Positions 28,672 to 37,801 are shown, counted from the stretch's first letter. The stretch: 64,000 nucleotides of DNA from Nonomuraea indica (GCF_002850745.1 NZ_KZ559468.1:423280-487279), one strand, 5' to 3'. The notes: generated by a model from the letters alone, not told the origin. A program made the numbers and translations.

Positions 28672-30024
28672 TCAGGCGGGCCGGAAGACGGCGGCGATCT
28701 CGGCGAGCAACCCGTCGAGATCGCCGCTCAGCCCCGGCTCGACCGCTCCCTCCCGCAGCCGGTCGTCCAGCTTGCGGCGCACCTCGGCGACCTGCCGGGC
28801 CGAGGCCGCGTGCGCCAGCGACTGCCGCAGGTCCAGCGCCACGTCGGACCTGATCCGCCCGGCGGCCGCACCCGCGGCCAGCGCGCCGTGGAAGCGGTCC
28901 ACGGCCCGGGGCAGCGACCGTGACACGAGGGCGTAGCCGGGGGAGGCGGAGACGAGCGGAGCGGTGGGGGGAAGGCGGGTGGACGGCTCCTGCCGCCCAG
29001 GCTCGGATCCCGCCGGGGGCGCCGCGGGCGAGGACGTGGTCGCCGGGGGTGCGCCGGAGGACGGCGCGGCGGGGGGTGTGGCCCGGGGCACGGCAGGTGA
29101 CCGGCCGTCGGCCACCGCCGGAGACCGGGGGCCCGCCTCTCGCGACGGCCACTCGGGTACGAGCCACAGCGCCGTCCCGGCGAACGCCGCCAGCGCCACC
29201 GCCGTGGCCCCGCGCCGCAGCCCGCGGCCGAGCCGCGCCCTCGCCAGCGTCCGGGTGAGCCGCTCGGCCACCTCCCGGGCGGCGGGCCGCGCCGCGGGAT
29301 CCGGGTCGAGACAGCGCTGGCACAGCACCGCCGGCTCGTACGGCACCCCTGCCGGTCGCGGCCCCGGTGCCGTCCTGCGGGCCGTCTCCAGCTCCTCCCA
29401 CGTGGTCTCCGGGTACGGCGTGACGCCGGTCAGCATCTGGTGGAGCAGGACGCCCAGGGCGTACACGTCGGCCGCCGGATGCACGGGCGCCCCCGTGACC
29501 CGTTCGGGCGAGACGTACGGCGGCGTCCCCCGCTCGTCGTCCGGGTCGCCGGCCACGGCGGCGATGCCGAAGTCCAGCAGCTTCGGGCCCGACGCGGTCA
29601 GCAGCACGTTCTCGGCGGAGACGTCGCGGTGCACGATGCCCTGCTCGTGCGCCGCCTCCAGGACCCGGGCCACCCGCGCCGCCGTCGCCACCGCCTCCCG
29701 CCACGGCAGCGGCCCGGCCAGCAGCCGCTCGGCCAGCGGCACCCCGTCGAGCAGGCGCAGCACCACGAACGCCGCCACCCGGCCCTGCGCCGTCACCGTC
29801 TCGCCGTAGTCGTAGACCTCGATCGCGTCCGGATGCGCCAGGCGGGCCGTCGTCCTCGCCTCCTTGCGGGCGAGCTCCCGCTCCTCCTGGAGCACCTTCA
29901 CCGCGACGAGCCGCTCCAGCGCCCGGTCGTGCGCCCGCCACAGCACCGACGTGCCGCCCGTGGCGATGCGCTCCAGCAGGACGTACCTGCGCGCCAGGAC
30001 GTCGCCCGGCTCATGCCGAATCAC
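28672..30024 (-). CDS. Transmembrane Ser/Thr protein kinase (Hanks type)
   Basis: 450 residues. The kinase domain is ~10-265: Gly loop RIATGGTSVLW, catalytic Lys in VAVKVL, HRD loop IVHRDVSAENVLL, LLDFGIA and GTPPYVSPERV, so all catalytic residues are present. The loop reads HRDVSAEN instead of the commoner HRDLKPEN. A membrane helix (about 275-292), a long Pro/Ala/Ser-rich extracellular stretch and a helical C-terminal domain (about 365-450) follow. The start lies inside the 3' end of the LacI-type repressor gene (14-nt overlap), so both are on one transcript under the same CebR box. A role in sensing or modulating cellulose use is suggested by position only. Confidence 0.9.
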   Translation of the reverse strand: MIRHEPGDVLARRYVLLERIATGGTSVLWRAHDRALERLVAVKVLQEERELARKEARTTARLAHPDAIEVYDYGETVTAQGRVAAFVVLRLLDGVPLAERLLAGPLPWREAVATAARVARVLEAAHEQGIVHRDVSAENVLLTASGPKLLDFGIAAVAGDPDDERGTPPYVSPERVTGAPVHPAADVYALGVLLHQMLTGVTPYPETTWEELETARRTAPGPRPAGVPYEPAVLCQRCLDPDPAARPAAREVAERLTRTLARARLGRGLRRGATAVALAAFAGTALWLVPEWPSREAGPRSPAVADGRSPAVPRATPPAAPSSGAPPATTSSPAAPPAGSEPGRQEPSTRLPPTAPLVSASPGYALVSRSLPRAVDRFHGALAAGAAAGRIRSDVALDLRQSLAHAASARQVAEVRRKLDDRLREGAVEPGLSGDLDGLLAEIAAVFRPA

Positions 30025-30994
30025 GGACGATCAGCTCCGCGGGCAGGATCGGGTTGACCGAGGCGGTGCCGGACAGCAGCAGCCGGGTGGCGATCGAGGC
30101 CAGCTCCTCCACCGGCTGGCGGACCGTCGTCAGCGCCGGGGTGACCCGCCGCGCCACCGGCGCGTCGTCGAACCCGATGACCGCGACGTCGTCCGGCACC
30201 CGGCGCCCGGCCCGCGCCAGCGCGTGCATGGCGCCGGCCGCCATCAGGTCGGAGGCGCAGAACACCGCGTCCAGCCCGGGCGCGCGCCGCAGCAGCCACT
30301 GCGTCGCGTGGGTGCCCGACGGCAGGGCGAAGTCACCGTACGCCACCGGCGGGTCGGGCAGCCCCGCCTCGCGCAGGGTGGCGACGAACCCCTCCAACCG
30401 GTCCTGCGCCGCGGGCAGCGTGGGCGGGCCGGAGACCACGCCGATCGTCCGCCGGCCGGCCAGCAGCAGGTGCTCGGCCGCCTGCCGGGCGCCGTCGCGG
30501 TTGTCCACGTCGGCGTAGGGCACCTTCACGTCGTCGGGCGGGCGGCCGATGCCGCGCACCGCCACCCCCGACGTCGACAGCGTGATCGCCAGCGGATGCC
30601 GCTCGCGCGCCGCGATCAGCAGCACCCCGTCGGCCGAGCCGGTCAGCACCGGCAGCGCGCCCGGATCGGCCGGCGGCACGGTCATCACCATGAGCGGCAG
30701 GCCCAGCTCCGCCAGCACGTCGCCGCTGGCCGACAGGAACCGCGCGTAGTACGGGTCGGAGAACAACCGGTGGAGATGGTCGCAGATGACCACGGCCACG
30801 CCGCCGGCCCTCCGCCGGGCGGGCGTCCCGCGCGGGGCGCGGTGCCGTACGTAGCCCAGCCGGGACATGGCGTCGTACACCTGGCGGCGGGTCGACGTGC
30901 TGACCCTGACCGTGCCAGTCAAGACCCGCGAGGCGGTCGCGGGGGAGACACCGGCCTCGGCTGCTACCTGCGCGAGCGTGGGCAGATCGGTCAC
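30011..30994 (-). CDS. cebR: LacI-family repressor, CebR-like
   Basis: 327 residues from GTG 30994. The N-terminal LacI helix-turn-helix is TLAQVAAEAGVSPATASRVL with hinge helix ARRRAGG nearby. Periplasmic-binding-protein-like effector domains follow (DGVLLIAARE, CASDLMAAGAMHALARAG, DDVAVIGFDDAPVARRVTPALTTV). CebR represses cellulase genes and is released by cellobiose or cello-oligosaccharides (established for Streptomyces CebR and Thermobifida CelR). Matching boxes sit before its own gene, GH6 and GH48, which supports the assignment and autoregulation. Unlike classical cebR, it is not beside cebEFG transporter genes. It overlaps the kinase gene downstream. Confidence 0.85.
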   Translation of the reverse strand: MTDLPTLAQVAAEAGVSPATASRVLTGTVRVSTSTRRQVYDAMSRLGYVRHRAPRGTPARRRAGGVAVVICDHLHRLFSDPYYARFLSASGDVLAELGLPLMVMTVPPADPGALPVLTGSADGVLLIAARERHPLAITLSTSGVAVRGIGRPPDDVKVPYADVDNRDGARQAAEHLLLAGRRTIGVVSGPPTLPAAQDRLEGFVATLREAGLPDPPVAYGDFALPSGTHATQWLLRRAPGLDAVFCASDLMAAGAMHALARAGRRVPDDVAVIGFDDAPVARRVTPALTTVRQPVEELASIATRLLLSGTASVNPILPAELIVRDSA

Positions 30995-31017
30995 GATGCA
31001 CCTGGCCCAAGATCTGT

Positions 31018-31031
31018 TGGGAGCGCTCCCT
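31018..31031. promoter_or_regulatory. CebR-type operator of the cebR-kinase operon
   Basis: TGGGAGCGCTCCCT matches the 14-bp palindrome at 13 positions and is 24 nt before the GTG start of the repressor, the same spacing as at GH6. It indicates autoregulation. Confidence 0.9.
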
Positions 31032-31114
31032 AAACTACCAGTGTTTCCGCCTTGTTAACAGATGCAGTCACCATCGCGAACGCTCCGCACCCCCGCCCGT
31101 GCGGGGCATGCCGC

Positions 31115-33394
31115 TCATCCCAGCAGCTTGCGGGCGGCCTGCTCGATCTCCTCCTCCGACAGCAGAACGTGGTGCGCGGCCTCGCCCAGCGGAATGAAGC
31201 TGTCAGCCGAGGTGACCCGGTCGATCTCCCCGGAGAAGCCCGCGTCGAGCAGCTCGGTCGCGATCCCTTCGGACACCCCGCCGGTGCGCCGGGTCTCGTC
31301 GGCGATCAGCACCTTGCCCGTCAGCTCCGCCGCCCGCAGCAGGTCGTCCACCGGCAACGGCGCCAGCCAGCGCAGGTCGAGCACCCGGCAGCCGTAGCCC
31401 TCCTGGGTGAGCCGGACGGCGGCGCGCAGGCTCATCCGCAGCCCGTTGCCGAAGGTCACGATCGTCAGGTCGCGCCCGTCGCCGTAGGAGCGCGCCCGCC
31501 CGATCGGCACGTGCGTCTCGCTCCAGCGAGCGGGCGGCACGTACGGCGCCAGCCAGCCGCCGTCGCCGTCCTCGAACAGGTCCCTGGTGTTGTAGAGCGC
31601 GATCGGCTCCAGGAACACGCAGACCGACCCCTGGGTGCGGGCGGCGGCCAGGCAGGTGCGCAGCATCGAGGCGGCGTCGTCGGGCCGCGCCGGCGAGGCG
31701 ATGACCAGCCCCGGGATGTCGCGGAGCGCGGCGACGGCGTTGTCGTTGTGGAAGTGGCCGCCGAACCCCTTCTGGTAGGCGTAGCCGGCCACCCTGACCA
31801 CCATCGGGTTGACGTAGGAGCCCTGGGAGAAGAACGACAGCGTGGCCGCCTCACCGCGGATCTGGTCGAGCGCGTTGTGCAGGTAGGCGAGATACTGGAT
31901 CTCCGGCACCGGCAGCATGCCCGACACCGACGAGCCGAGCGCCAGCCCGAGGATCGCCTGCTCGTCGAGGTGGGTGTCGAAGACGCGTCCGGGGCCGAAC
32001 CTCTTCTGCAGGCCCCTGGTCACCCCGTAGACGCCGCCCTTCTTGGCCACGTCCTCGCCGAAGACCATCATCTCCGGGTGGACCGCCAGGGCGTCGGCGA
32101 GCGTGCGGTTGATCGACTGTGAGAGCGTCATCGGCTTGTCGGCCTCGGGCAGGGATCCGGCGAACGCCTTCTCCCGCACCGTGGCCTCGGCCGCGACGGG
32201 CGCGATCTTGGCGATCATGTCGGGCCGCCTGGGCGCCAGCGGCCGCATGACCTCCTCGGCCGAGCCCAGGCGGGGCCGCCGCGTGGTCTCCAGGGCCAGG
32301 CGCAGCACGTGCTCGCGCGCCGACTCGTACGAGCGCAGCAGCTCCTCCGGCGTGACCAGCCCGGCCGCCACGAGCAGCCGGGCGGTGCCCACCAGTGGGT
32401 CGCGCTCCAGGTCGGCGCGCAGCTCCCGCTGCGTGCGGTAGGCCGACTCGACGTCGGAGCCGGCGTGCCCCATCAGCCGGACGGTGGACAGGTGCAGGAA
32501 CGCGGGGGAGCGGCGGGTGCGCACGTGCTCCACCGCCCGGACGGCGGCGGCGTAGGAGTCGGCGAGGTCGCAGCCGTCGGCGGAGAAGTACTCGACGCCG
32601 GGGCGGCGGGCCGCCGCCTCCACCCAGCCCCGGGGGGTGCGGACGCTGATGCCGATGCCGTTGTCCTCGCAGACGAACAGGATCGGCATCGCCTGACCCT
32701 GGTAGGTGGCGTAGGCGGCGGTGTTGAGGCCGGTCAGCGCCGTCGCGTGGTTGAGCGAGGCGTCGCCGAAGCTGCACACCGCGACCGCGTCACGGGGCCA
32801 GGGCGAGCGCACGTCCAGCGCGCGGGCCCGCTCGATGGCGAAGGCCACGCCCACGGCGCGCGGCAGGTGGCTGGCGATCGTCGAGGTCTGCGGGATGACG
32901 GCCAGATCGGGATGGCCGAACACCTTGTGCCGCCCGCCCGCGATCGGCTCCTCGACCGAGGCGGCCAGGCCCATCAGCACGTCGCGCAGCCCCTCGTCGG
33001 GCAGCCGCCCCGCCTGCTCGGAGCGCGTCAGGTAGAAGGCGCCCGACCGGTAGTGCAGCAGCGCCGGGTCCGTGGGCCGCAGCGCGGCGGCGACGGCGGC
33101 GTTGCCCTCGTGGCCCGCCGAGCCGATCGTGTAGAAGCCCTCGCCCTGCGCGCGCAGCCAGCGGGCCGCGATGTCGAGGAGCCGGCTGTCCACCTGACGC
33201 TGGAACAGCGTGCGGCACAACTCGCCGGTCAGTGGGCCCCCCTCGCGAAGAGGACGGCCGGGATCGCGGGCCGTGCCCGCCTCCAGCGTCGTGACCGCCT
33301 GGATGAAGTGAGTCTCAACTGTGTCCCGCGCCACGAACCCGATTATGTCCTCACCGGACGGCTCGCGTCTCCCCGTCGGTCCGGACATGTTCAC
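31115..33394 (-). CDS. Fused E1 alpha-beta thiamine-dependent 2-oxoacid dehydrogenase
   Basis: 759 residues from GTG 33394 (start uncertain; ATG 33388 also fits). Residues ~45-400 are the E1 alpha (thiamine-binding) part: FYTIGSAGHEGNAAVAAAL, CSFGDASLNHATALTGLN with the Mg/ThDP GD...N motif, and FVCEDNGIGIS. Residues ~425-759 are the E1 beta (transketolase pyrimidine and C-terminal) part: MMVFGEDVAKKGGVYGVTRG, DTHLDEQAILGLALG, ADETRRTGG. Alpha and beta are separate chains in most branched-chain or pyruvate dehydrogenases; here they are fused. No E2 or E3 gene is nearby. The likely substrate is a branched-chain 2-oxoacid, which would fit the leucine-degradation operon 3 kb away (inference). 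Confidence 0.88.
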   Translation of the reverse strand: MNMSGPTGRREPSGEDIIGFVARDTVETHFIQAVTTLEAGTARDPGRPLREGGPLTGELCRTLFQRQVDSRLLDIAARWLRAQGEGFYTIGSAGHEGNAAVAAALRPTDPALLHYRSGAFYLTRSEQAGRLPDEGLRDVLMGLAASVEEPIAGGRHKVFGHPDLAVIPQTSTIASHLPRAVGVAFAIERARALDVRSPWPRDAVAVCSFGDASLNHATALTGLNTAAYATYQGQAMPILFVCEDNGIGISVRTPRGWVEAAARRPGVEYFSADGCDLADSYAAAVRAVEHVRTRRSPAFLHLSTVRLMGHAGSDVESAYRTQRELRADLERDPLVGTARLLVAAGLVTPEELLRSYESAREHVLRLALETTRRPRLGSAEEVMRPLAPRRPDMIAKIAPVAAEATVREKAFAGSLPEADKPMTLSQSINRTLADALAVHPEMMVFGEDVAKKGGVYGVTRGLQKRFGPGRVFDTHLDEQAILGLALGSSVSGMLPVPEIQYLAYLHNALDQIRGEAATLSFFSQGSYVNPMVVRVAGYAYQKGFGGHFHNDNAVAALRDIPGLVIASPARPDDAASMLRTCLAAARTQGSVCVFLEPIALYNTRDLFEDGDGGWLAPYVPPARWSETHVPIGRARSYGDGRDLTIVTFGNGLRMSLRAAVRLTQEGYGCRVLDLRWLAPLPVDDLLRAAELTGKVLIADETRRTGGVSEGIATELLDAGFSGEIDRVTSADSFIPLGEAAHHVLLSEEEIEQAARKLLG

Positions 33395-33532
33395 GACCTG
33401 CCCGATTGACCCGGATCACAAGGAACTTGTCAGATTTGTGAACCTAAAGGGGGTTTTTGGCGTCTACTGGGTGTATTACGTGGCACCCTCACTGCCGCGT
33501 TTCCCACTGGGATCTGGTGAAAGGAACCCGGC

Positions 33533-34870
33533 ATGTTACGACGCGTCCACGCGGCCGGCATCGCCCTGGCGATGAGCGCCGCCACCCTCGTCATCACCTC
33601 GCCCGCGGCGGCGGCCGAGGCGCCGAGCATCTCGAAAGTGAGCGTGAGTCCCGCACCGCTCGTCATCTTCGACAAGCCCGTCACGGCGACCTTCACGTTC
33701 ACCACGAAGTCCGCGGGCAAGGCCGAGCTCCAGCTCAAGGCCCCCGGTCAGGTGAGCGTCGGCACCCCCGTCGAGCTCAAGCCGTCCCCCCACGGCCAGT
33801 GGACCAAGTGGACCGGCACCAAGACCTTCGACGCCAAGGACACCGGCAGGTGGAACCTGCTCGCCATCGCCCACGGCGACGGCGAGAAGTCCTCCGACGG
33901 GGCGTTCGAGGTCAGGAAGGCCCTCGACACCAAGGTCGCCGACTTCGACGCCGACCCCGACAAGGTCGTGCGGGGCGAGCGGCTGCGCCTGTCCGGCCGG
34001 CTCCTCGCCGAGGGCAAGGGCTATGACGGACAGACCGTCACCCTGACCTTCCGTGAGAAGGGCACCGACGCCTACCGGCACGTCGCCAAGGTCAGGACCG
34101 GCCGCGGCGGCTGGTTCGGCGCCCGGGTCGAGGCCGAGGCCACCGGCTGGTGGCGGGCCGAGTTCGACGGCAACGCCGTCGCCCGCGGCTCCGTCAGCGA
34201 CACCGACCGTGTCGACGTCAGGCACGGCGACCGCGACAGCCGGATCACCGGCTTCGACGCCCGTCCCGAGCCGGTCGACAAGGGCGACCGGCTCCGCCTG
34301 TCCGGCACCCTGCAGGTCGAGGGCTGGCGCGGGCTGCCCGGCCAGCGGGTCGACATCCTCTTCAAGGCCGCCGGCTCCAGCCGGTGGGAGCGCGTCACCG
34401 GTGACGTGACCGGCCGTGACGGCCGCTTCTGGGCGTCGGCCACCGCCGAGAGGTCGGGCTGGTGGCGCGCGGCGTACCGGGGCACCCGGGGCGTCGACGG
34501 CACCAGCAGCGGCGCGGACTTCGTCCGTGTCGTCCAGCCCGCCCCGCCGGCCAAGGCCGACACCCGCGTCCTCGCCTTCAACGCCTACCCGGAGCCCGTC
34601 AAGCGCGGCACGTACCTGAAGTTCAAGGGCCTGCTGCAGGTGGACGACGAAGGGGCCTGGGAGGGCTACGAGGGCAAGGTCCAGCTGTGGTTCAAGGCCG
34701 CCGGCTCGCGTACGTGGAAGTACGTGAAGACCACGTGGTCGGACGACGGCGGCAAGCTGTCGACCAGGACCAAGGCCTCCAGGTCCGGCACCTGGAAGTT
34801 CGTCTTCCGCGGTGACGACGACACCCACGGCGACCACAGCGGCACGGACTACGTCCGCGTCAGGCGGTAA
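33533..34870 (+). CDS. Secreted protein with three ~105-residue beta repeats, unknown function
   Basis: 445 residues from ATG 33533 with GAAAGGA upstream. A signal peptide ends SPAAAAE. After an Ig-like N-terminal segment come three repeats beginning TKVADFDADPDKVVRGERLR, SRITGFDARPEPVDKGDRLR and TRVLAFNAYPEPVKRGTYLK. Each continues with LSG.L.., a strand pattern ending W.R/K, and G.W...F.G. They look like Ig-like or bacterial surface beta domains. There is no catalytic motif, anchor or membrane helix, so the protein is presumably released or wall-bound. Similar secreted repeat proteins are common in this actinomycete group without a known role. Confidence 0.75.
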   Translation: MLRRVHAAGIALAMSAATLVITSPAAAAEAPSISKVSVSPAPLVIFDKPVTATFTFTTKSAGKAELQLKAPGQVSVGTPVELKPSPHGQWTKWTGTKTFDAKDTGRWNLLAIAHGDGEKSSDGAFEVRKALDTKVADFDADPDKVVRGERLRLSGRLLAEGKGYDGQTVTLTFREKGTDAYRHVAKVRTGRGGWFGARVEAEATGWWRAEFDGNAVARGSVSDTDRVDVRHGDRDSRITGFDARPEPVDKGDRLRLSGTLQVEGWRGLPGQRVDILFKAAGSSRWERVTGDVTGRDGRFWASATAERSGWWRAAYRGTRGVDGTSSGADFVRVVQPAPPAKADTRVLAFNAYPEPVKRGTYLKFKGLLQVDDEGAWEGYEGKVQLWFKAAGSRTWKYVKTTWSDDGGKLSTRTKASRSGTWKFVFRGDDDTHGDHSGTDYVRVRR

Positions 34871-34885
34871 CCACGCCGCACACCA

Positions 34886-34918
34886 CGGAGGCCCGGGCCC
34901 GCGCGGCCCGGGCCTCCG
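34886..34918. terminator. Bidirectional hairpin terminator
   Basis: A perfect 14-bp stem CGGAGGCCCGGGCC (34886-34899) with its complement at 34905-34918 and a 5-nt loop. It lies between the convergent secreted-protein and coiled-coil genes. Confidence 0.85.
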
Positions 34919-34924
34919 CGTGCG

Positions 34925-35374
34925 TCAGTTCTGCTCGGGCACCTTGGCGCCCAGGCTGACGAGCATGGACTTGATGTCGGTCATCCCGCTCTTGAGATCG
35001 GCGACGTCGCTCTTGAGATCGGCGATGTCGCCCTCGATCCTCTCGAATCGCGCGTCGATCTTCTCGAACCGCGCGTCGATCTCCTCGAACCGCGCGTCGA
35101 CCTGCTCGAACCTCAGGTCGATCAGGTCCAGCCGCGCGTTCACCTGCTCGAAGCCGCGCCTCATCTCGGCGCGCGTGTCGGTGATCCGCCCGTCCAGCAC
35201 GGTGAAGCGACGGTCGAGCTGGTCGAGGAGGTTGCGGCCCATGGCGTCCACGCGGTCGTGCAGGGACGTGAACCGCTCGGCGATGGTGGTACCAGGCATG
35301 CCGCTCAGGCTATTCGTTTCGAGAACCCCGACCCGCGTCTTCAGGTCGAGAACTTCCGCCTCGAGGTCAAGCAT
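34925..35374 (-). CDS. Small coiled-coil protein, unknown function
   Basis: 149 residues from ATG 35374 with GAAAGGA upstream. It is almost entirely helical. From about residue 75, heptads FEQVNARLDLIDLR, FEQVDAR, FEEIDAR, FEKIDAR, FERIEGD and IADLKSD follow each other, encoded by a 21-bp DNA repeat (about 35041-35110). No signal peptide or membrane helix is seen. It probably forms a rod-like oligomer; the repeats may vary in number between strains. No functional clue comes from its neighbours. Confidence 0.7.
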   Translation of the reverse strand: MLDLEAEVLDLKTRVGVLETNSLSGMPGTTIAERFTSLHDRVDAMGRNLLDQLDRRFTVLDGRITDTRAEMRRGFEQVNARLDLIDLRFEQVDARFEEIDARFEKIDARFERIEGDIADLKSDVADLKSGMTDIKSMLVSLGAKVPEQN

Positions 35375-35523
35375 TGGGCGTTCCTTTCAAGGGGGGGTGG
35401 ATGATGCACGCCGGCAGCGAGAGAAAGCTACCGTACGTGACCGCCCCGTCGCACATCGAGTTCGAAAGTGTGTGCCCCTGCGGGTCGCCCCGCCCGGGCG
35501 CCGCGGCCGGGCCCGGAGAGTGT

Positions 35524-35539
35524 GTTAGCGAGCGTTAAC
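35524..35539. promoter_or_regulatory. GTTA-N8-TAAC dyad downstream of tetR
   Basis: GTTAGCGAGCGTTAAC, with six of eight base pairs symmetric, has the same GTTA-N8-TAAC layout as the dyad at 36179-36194 on the other side of the tetR gene. The surrounding gap (35375-35558) has no gene. Confidence 0.4.
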
Positions 35540-35558
35540 GAAGCCTCCGCGCGAGGCG

Positions 35559-36155
35559 TCAGCCGGTGGCGGCCGAGGCGCCGATCGCGGCCCGCGCCAT
35601 GGCGCGCAGCAACGGGCGCATCGCCCGTGCCGACAGCTCGCCCGCGCTGTGCGGCGTCGAGTTGAGCAGTCCGAACACCGCGTGCGTCGCCGCGCGCAGC
35701 CGCGGCGGCGGGCAGCCCGGATGCAGCTCGGCCAGCACGGTCACCCACTCCTCGACGTAGAGCCGCTGCAGCCGCCTGATCTGCCGCCGCTGCGGCTCCG
35801 GCACGTTGCCCAGCTCCCGGTCGTGCACGGTGATCAGCGCCGGCTGCTCCAGGGCGAAGATGATCTGGACGTCGAGCAGCGCGTCCAGCGTCTCCTCGGG
35901 CCCCGTCCGGGCCGTGACGACGGCCGCGGCGGACTCGCGCAGCCGCGAGCTGACGTCGAGCAGCATCTCGGCCAGCAGCGCCTCCTTGCCGCTGAAGTGC
36001 CGGTAGAGCGCCGGGCCCGAGACGCCGACGGCGGCCCCGATGTCCTCGATGGAGACCCCGTGGAAGCCGCGGGCGGCGAACAGCGTCGCGGCGGCGGCGA
36101 GGATCTCCGCGCGCCTGTTGCCCCGATTGCGGGTAGGGGTCCGGACAGTCGTCAC
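35559..36155 (-). CDS. TetR-family regulator of the leucine/isovalerate operon
   Basis: 198 residues from GTG 36155. The N-terminal TetR helix-turn-helix is RRAEILAAAATLFAARGFHG VSIEDIGAAVGVSGPALYRHF, followed by the usual helical ligand domain with LLDVQIIFALEQPALITVHD. It is divergent from the acyl-CoA carboxylase operon with a 65-bp gap containing a GTTA-N8-TAAC dyad. By position it is likely a repressor released by an acyl-CoA of the pathway. Similar TetR proteins sit next to MCC operons in other actinobacteria. Confidence 0.85.
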   Translation of the reverse strand: MTTVRTPTRNRGNRRAEILAAAATLFAARGFHGVSIEDIGAAVGVSGPALYRHFSGKEALLAEMLLDVSSRLRESAAAVVTARTGPEETLDALLDVQIIFALEQPALITVHDRELGNVPEPQRRQIRRLQRLYVEEWVTVLAELHPGCPPPRLRAATHAVFGLLNSTPHSAGELSARAMRPLLRAMARAAIGASAATG

Positions 36156-36178
36156 GGTCTCACATGGTAGACGGTTAC

Positions 36179-36194
36179 GTTAATGATGACTAAC
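36179..36194. promoter_or_regulatory. Candidate TetR operator, GTTA-N8-TAAC
   Basis: GTTAATGATGACTAAC lies between tetR and the carboxylase operon, in a locally AT-rich promoter region. Its layout equals the dyad at 35524-35539. Confidence 0.5.
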
Positions 36195-36220
36195 ATCGTC
36201 CGCATGGTGAGAGGGGAGTC

Positions 36221-37801
36221 ATGAGCGACTGGCCTGTGCTGAAGTCGTCCGCCGACCCCGGCGGCGAGACCTTCAAGCGCAACACCGAGCACAACGAGCG
36301 CCTCGCCGCCGAGCTGCTCGACCGGCTGGCCACGACGGCCCTCGGCGGGCCCGAGCGGTCGCGCCGCCGCCACGTCGAGCGGGGCAAGCTGCTGCCGCGC
36401 GACCGGGTGGACGGCCTGCTCGACCCGGGCTCGCGCTTCCTGGAGCTGTCGCCGCTGGCCGCCAACGGTCTCTACGACGACCAGGCGCCCGCCGCCGGGA
36501 TCATCACCGGAGTCGGCCGGGTCTCCGGGCGCGAGTGCGTGATCGTGGCCAACGACGCCACCGTCAAGGGCGGCACCTACTACCCGATCACCGTCAAGAA
36601 GCACCTGCGCGCGCAGGAGGTGGCGCTGCACAACCGCCTGCCGTGCGTCTACCTCGTCGACTCCGGCGGCGCGTTCCTGCCGCGGCAGGACGAGGTGTTC
36701 CCCGACCGCGACCATTTCGGCCGCATCTTCTACAACCAGGCGACGATGAGCGCGGCCGGCATCCCGCAGATCGCCGCCGTCCTCGGGTCCTGCACGGCGG
36801 GCGGCGCGTACGTGCCGGCGATGAGCGACGAGGCCGTCATCGTGCGCGGCCAGGGCACCATCTTCCTCGGCGGCCCGCCCCTGGTGAAGGCGGCCACCGG
36901 CGAGGAGGTCACGGCCGAGGAGCTCGGCGGCGGCGACCTGCACGCCCGGGTCAGCGGCGTCACCGACCACCTGGCCGAGGACGACGCGCACGCGCTGGCC
37001 ATCGTCCGCGACATCGTCTCCACCCTCGCGCCGCGCCCGCCCCGGCCGTGGCCGACGACCACGCCCGAGGAGCCGCGCCACGACCCGCGCGACCTCTACG
37101 GCATCGTCCCCGCCGACACCCGCCGGCCGTACGAGGTGCGCGAGGTGATCGCCCGGCTGGTCGACGGGTCCCGGTTCCTGGAGTTCAAGGCCGAGTACGG
37201 CCCGACGCTCGTCACCGGCTTCGCCCACCTGCACGGCCACCCGGTCGGCGTCATCGCCAACAACGGCATCCTGTTCAGCGAGTCGGCGATGAAGGGCGCC
37301 CACTTCATCGAGCTGTGCGACCAGCGGGGCATCCCGCTGGTGTTCCTGCAGAACATCAGCGGCTTCATGGTGGGCAAGGCGTACGAGGCGGGCGGCATCG
37401 CCAAGCACGGCGCCAAGATGGTCACGGCCGTCTCCTGCGCCAGGGTGCCGAAGTTCACCGTGGTCATCGGCGGGTCGTTCGGGGCGGGCAACTACGCCAT
37501 GGCCGGGCGGGCGTACTCGCCCCGCTTCCTGTGGATGTGGCCGAACGCCCGCATCTCGGTCATGGGTGGCGAGCAGGCGGCCAACGTGCTCACCACCGTG
37601 GGCCGCCCGGGTGACGGGGCCGACGCCGACGCGATCCGCGCCCAGTACGAGCACCAGGGCAACCCCTACTACTCCACCGCCCGGCTCTGGGACGACGGCG
37701 TCATCGACCCCCTCGACACCCGCACCGTCCTCGGCCTGGCTCTCTCCGCGGCGGCCAACGCCCCGCTGTCCCCTGTCGGCTACGGCGTCTTCCGGATGTG
37801 A
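36221..37801 (+). CDS. accD1: Methylcrotonyl-CoA carboxylase beta (carboxyltransferase)
   Basis: 526 residues from ATG 36221 (GAGGGGAG upstream). This is an acyl-CoA carboxyltransferase of the MCC beta type: [76 protein letters not shown] and [20 protein letters not shown]. It transfers CO2 from biotin to 3-methylcrotonyl-CoA. First gene of a four-gene operon for leucine/isovalerate degradation. The gap to the biotin carboxylase gene is 7 nt. DSGGAFLP and GGTYYPIT distinguish it from propionyl-CoA carboxylases. Confidence 0.92.
   Translation: MSDWPVLKSSADPGGETFKRNTEHNERLAAELLDRLATTALGGPERSRRRHVERGKLLPRDRVDGLLDPGSRFLELSPLAANGLYDDQAPAAGIITGVGRVSGRECVIVANDATVKGGTYYPITVKKHLRAQEVALHNRLPCVYLVDSGGAFLPRQDEVFPDRDHFGRIFYNQATMSAAGIPQIAAVLGSCTAGGAYVPAMSDEAVIVRGQGTIFLGGPPLVKAATGEEVTAEELGGGDLHARVSGVTDHLAEDDAHALAIVRDIVSTLAPRPPRPWPTTTPEEPRHDPRDLYGIVPADTRRPYEVREVIARLVDGSRFLEFKAEYGPTLVTGFAHLHGHPVGVIANNGILFSESAMKGAHFIELCDQRGIPLVFLQNISGFMVGKAYEAGGIAKHGAKMVTAVSCARVPKFTVVIGGSFGAGNYAMAGRAYSPRFLWMWPNARISVMGGEQAANVLTTVGRPGDGADADAIRAQYEHQGNPYYSTARLWDDGVIDPLDTRTVLGLALSAAANAPLSPVGYGVFRM

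Noticed and set aside
31085..31104. CCGCAC/GTGCGG hairpin downstream of the E1 gene as a terminator
   Set aside because: Only 6 bp with a C-rich loop; too weak to call.
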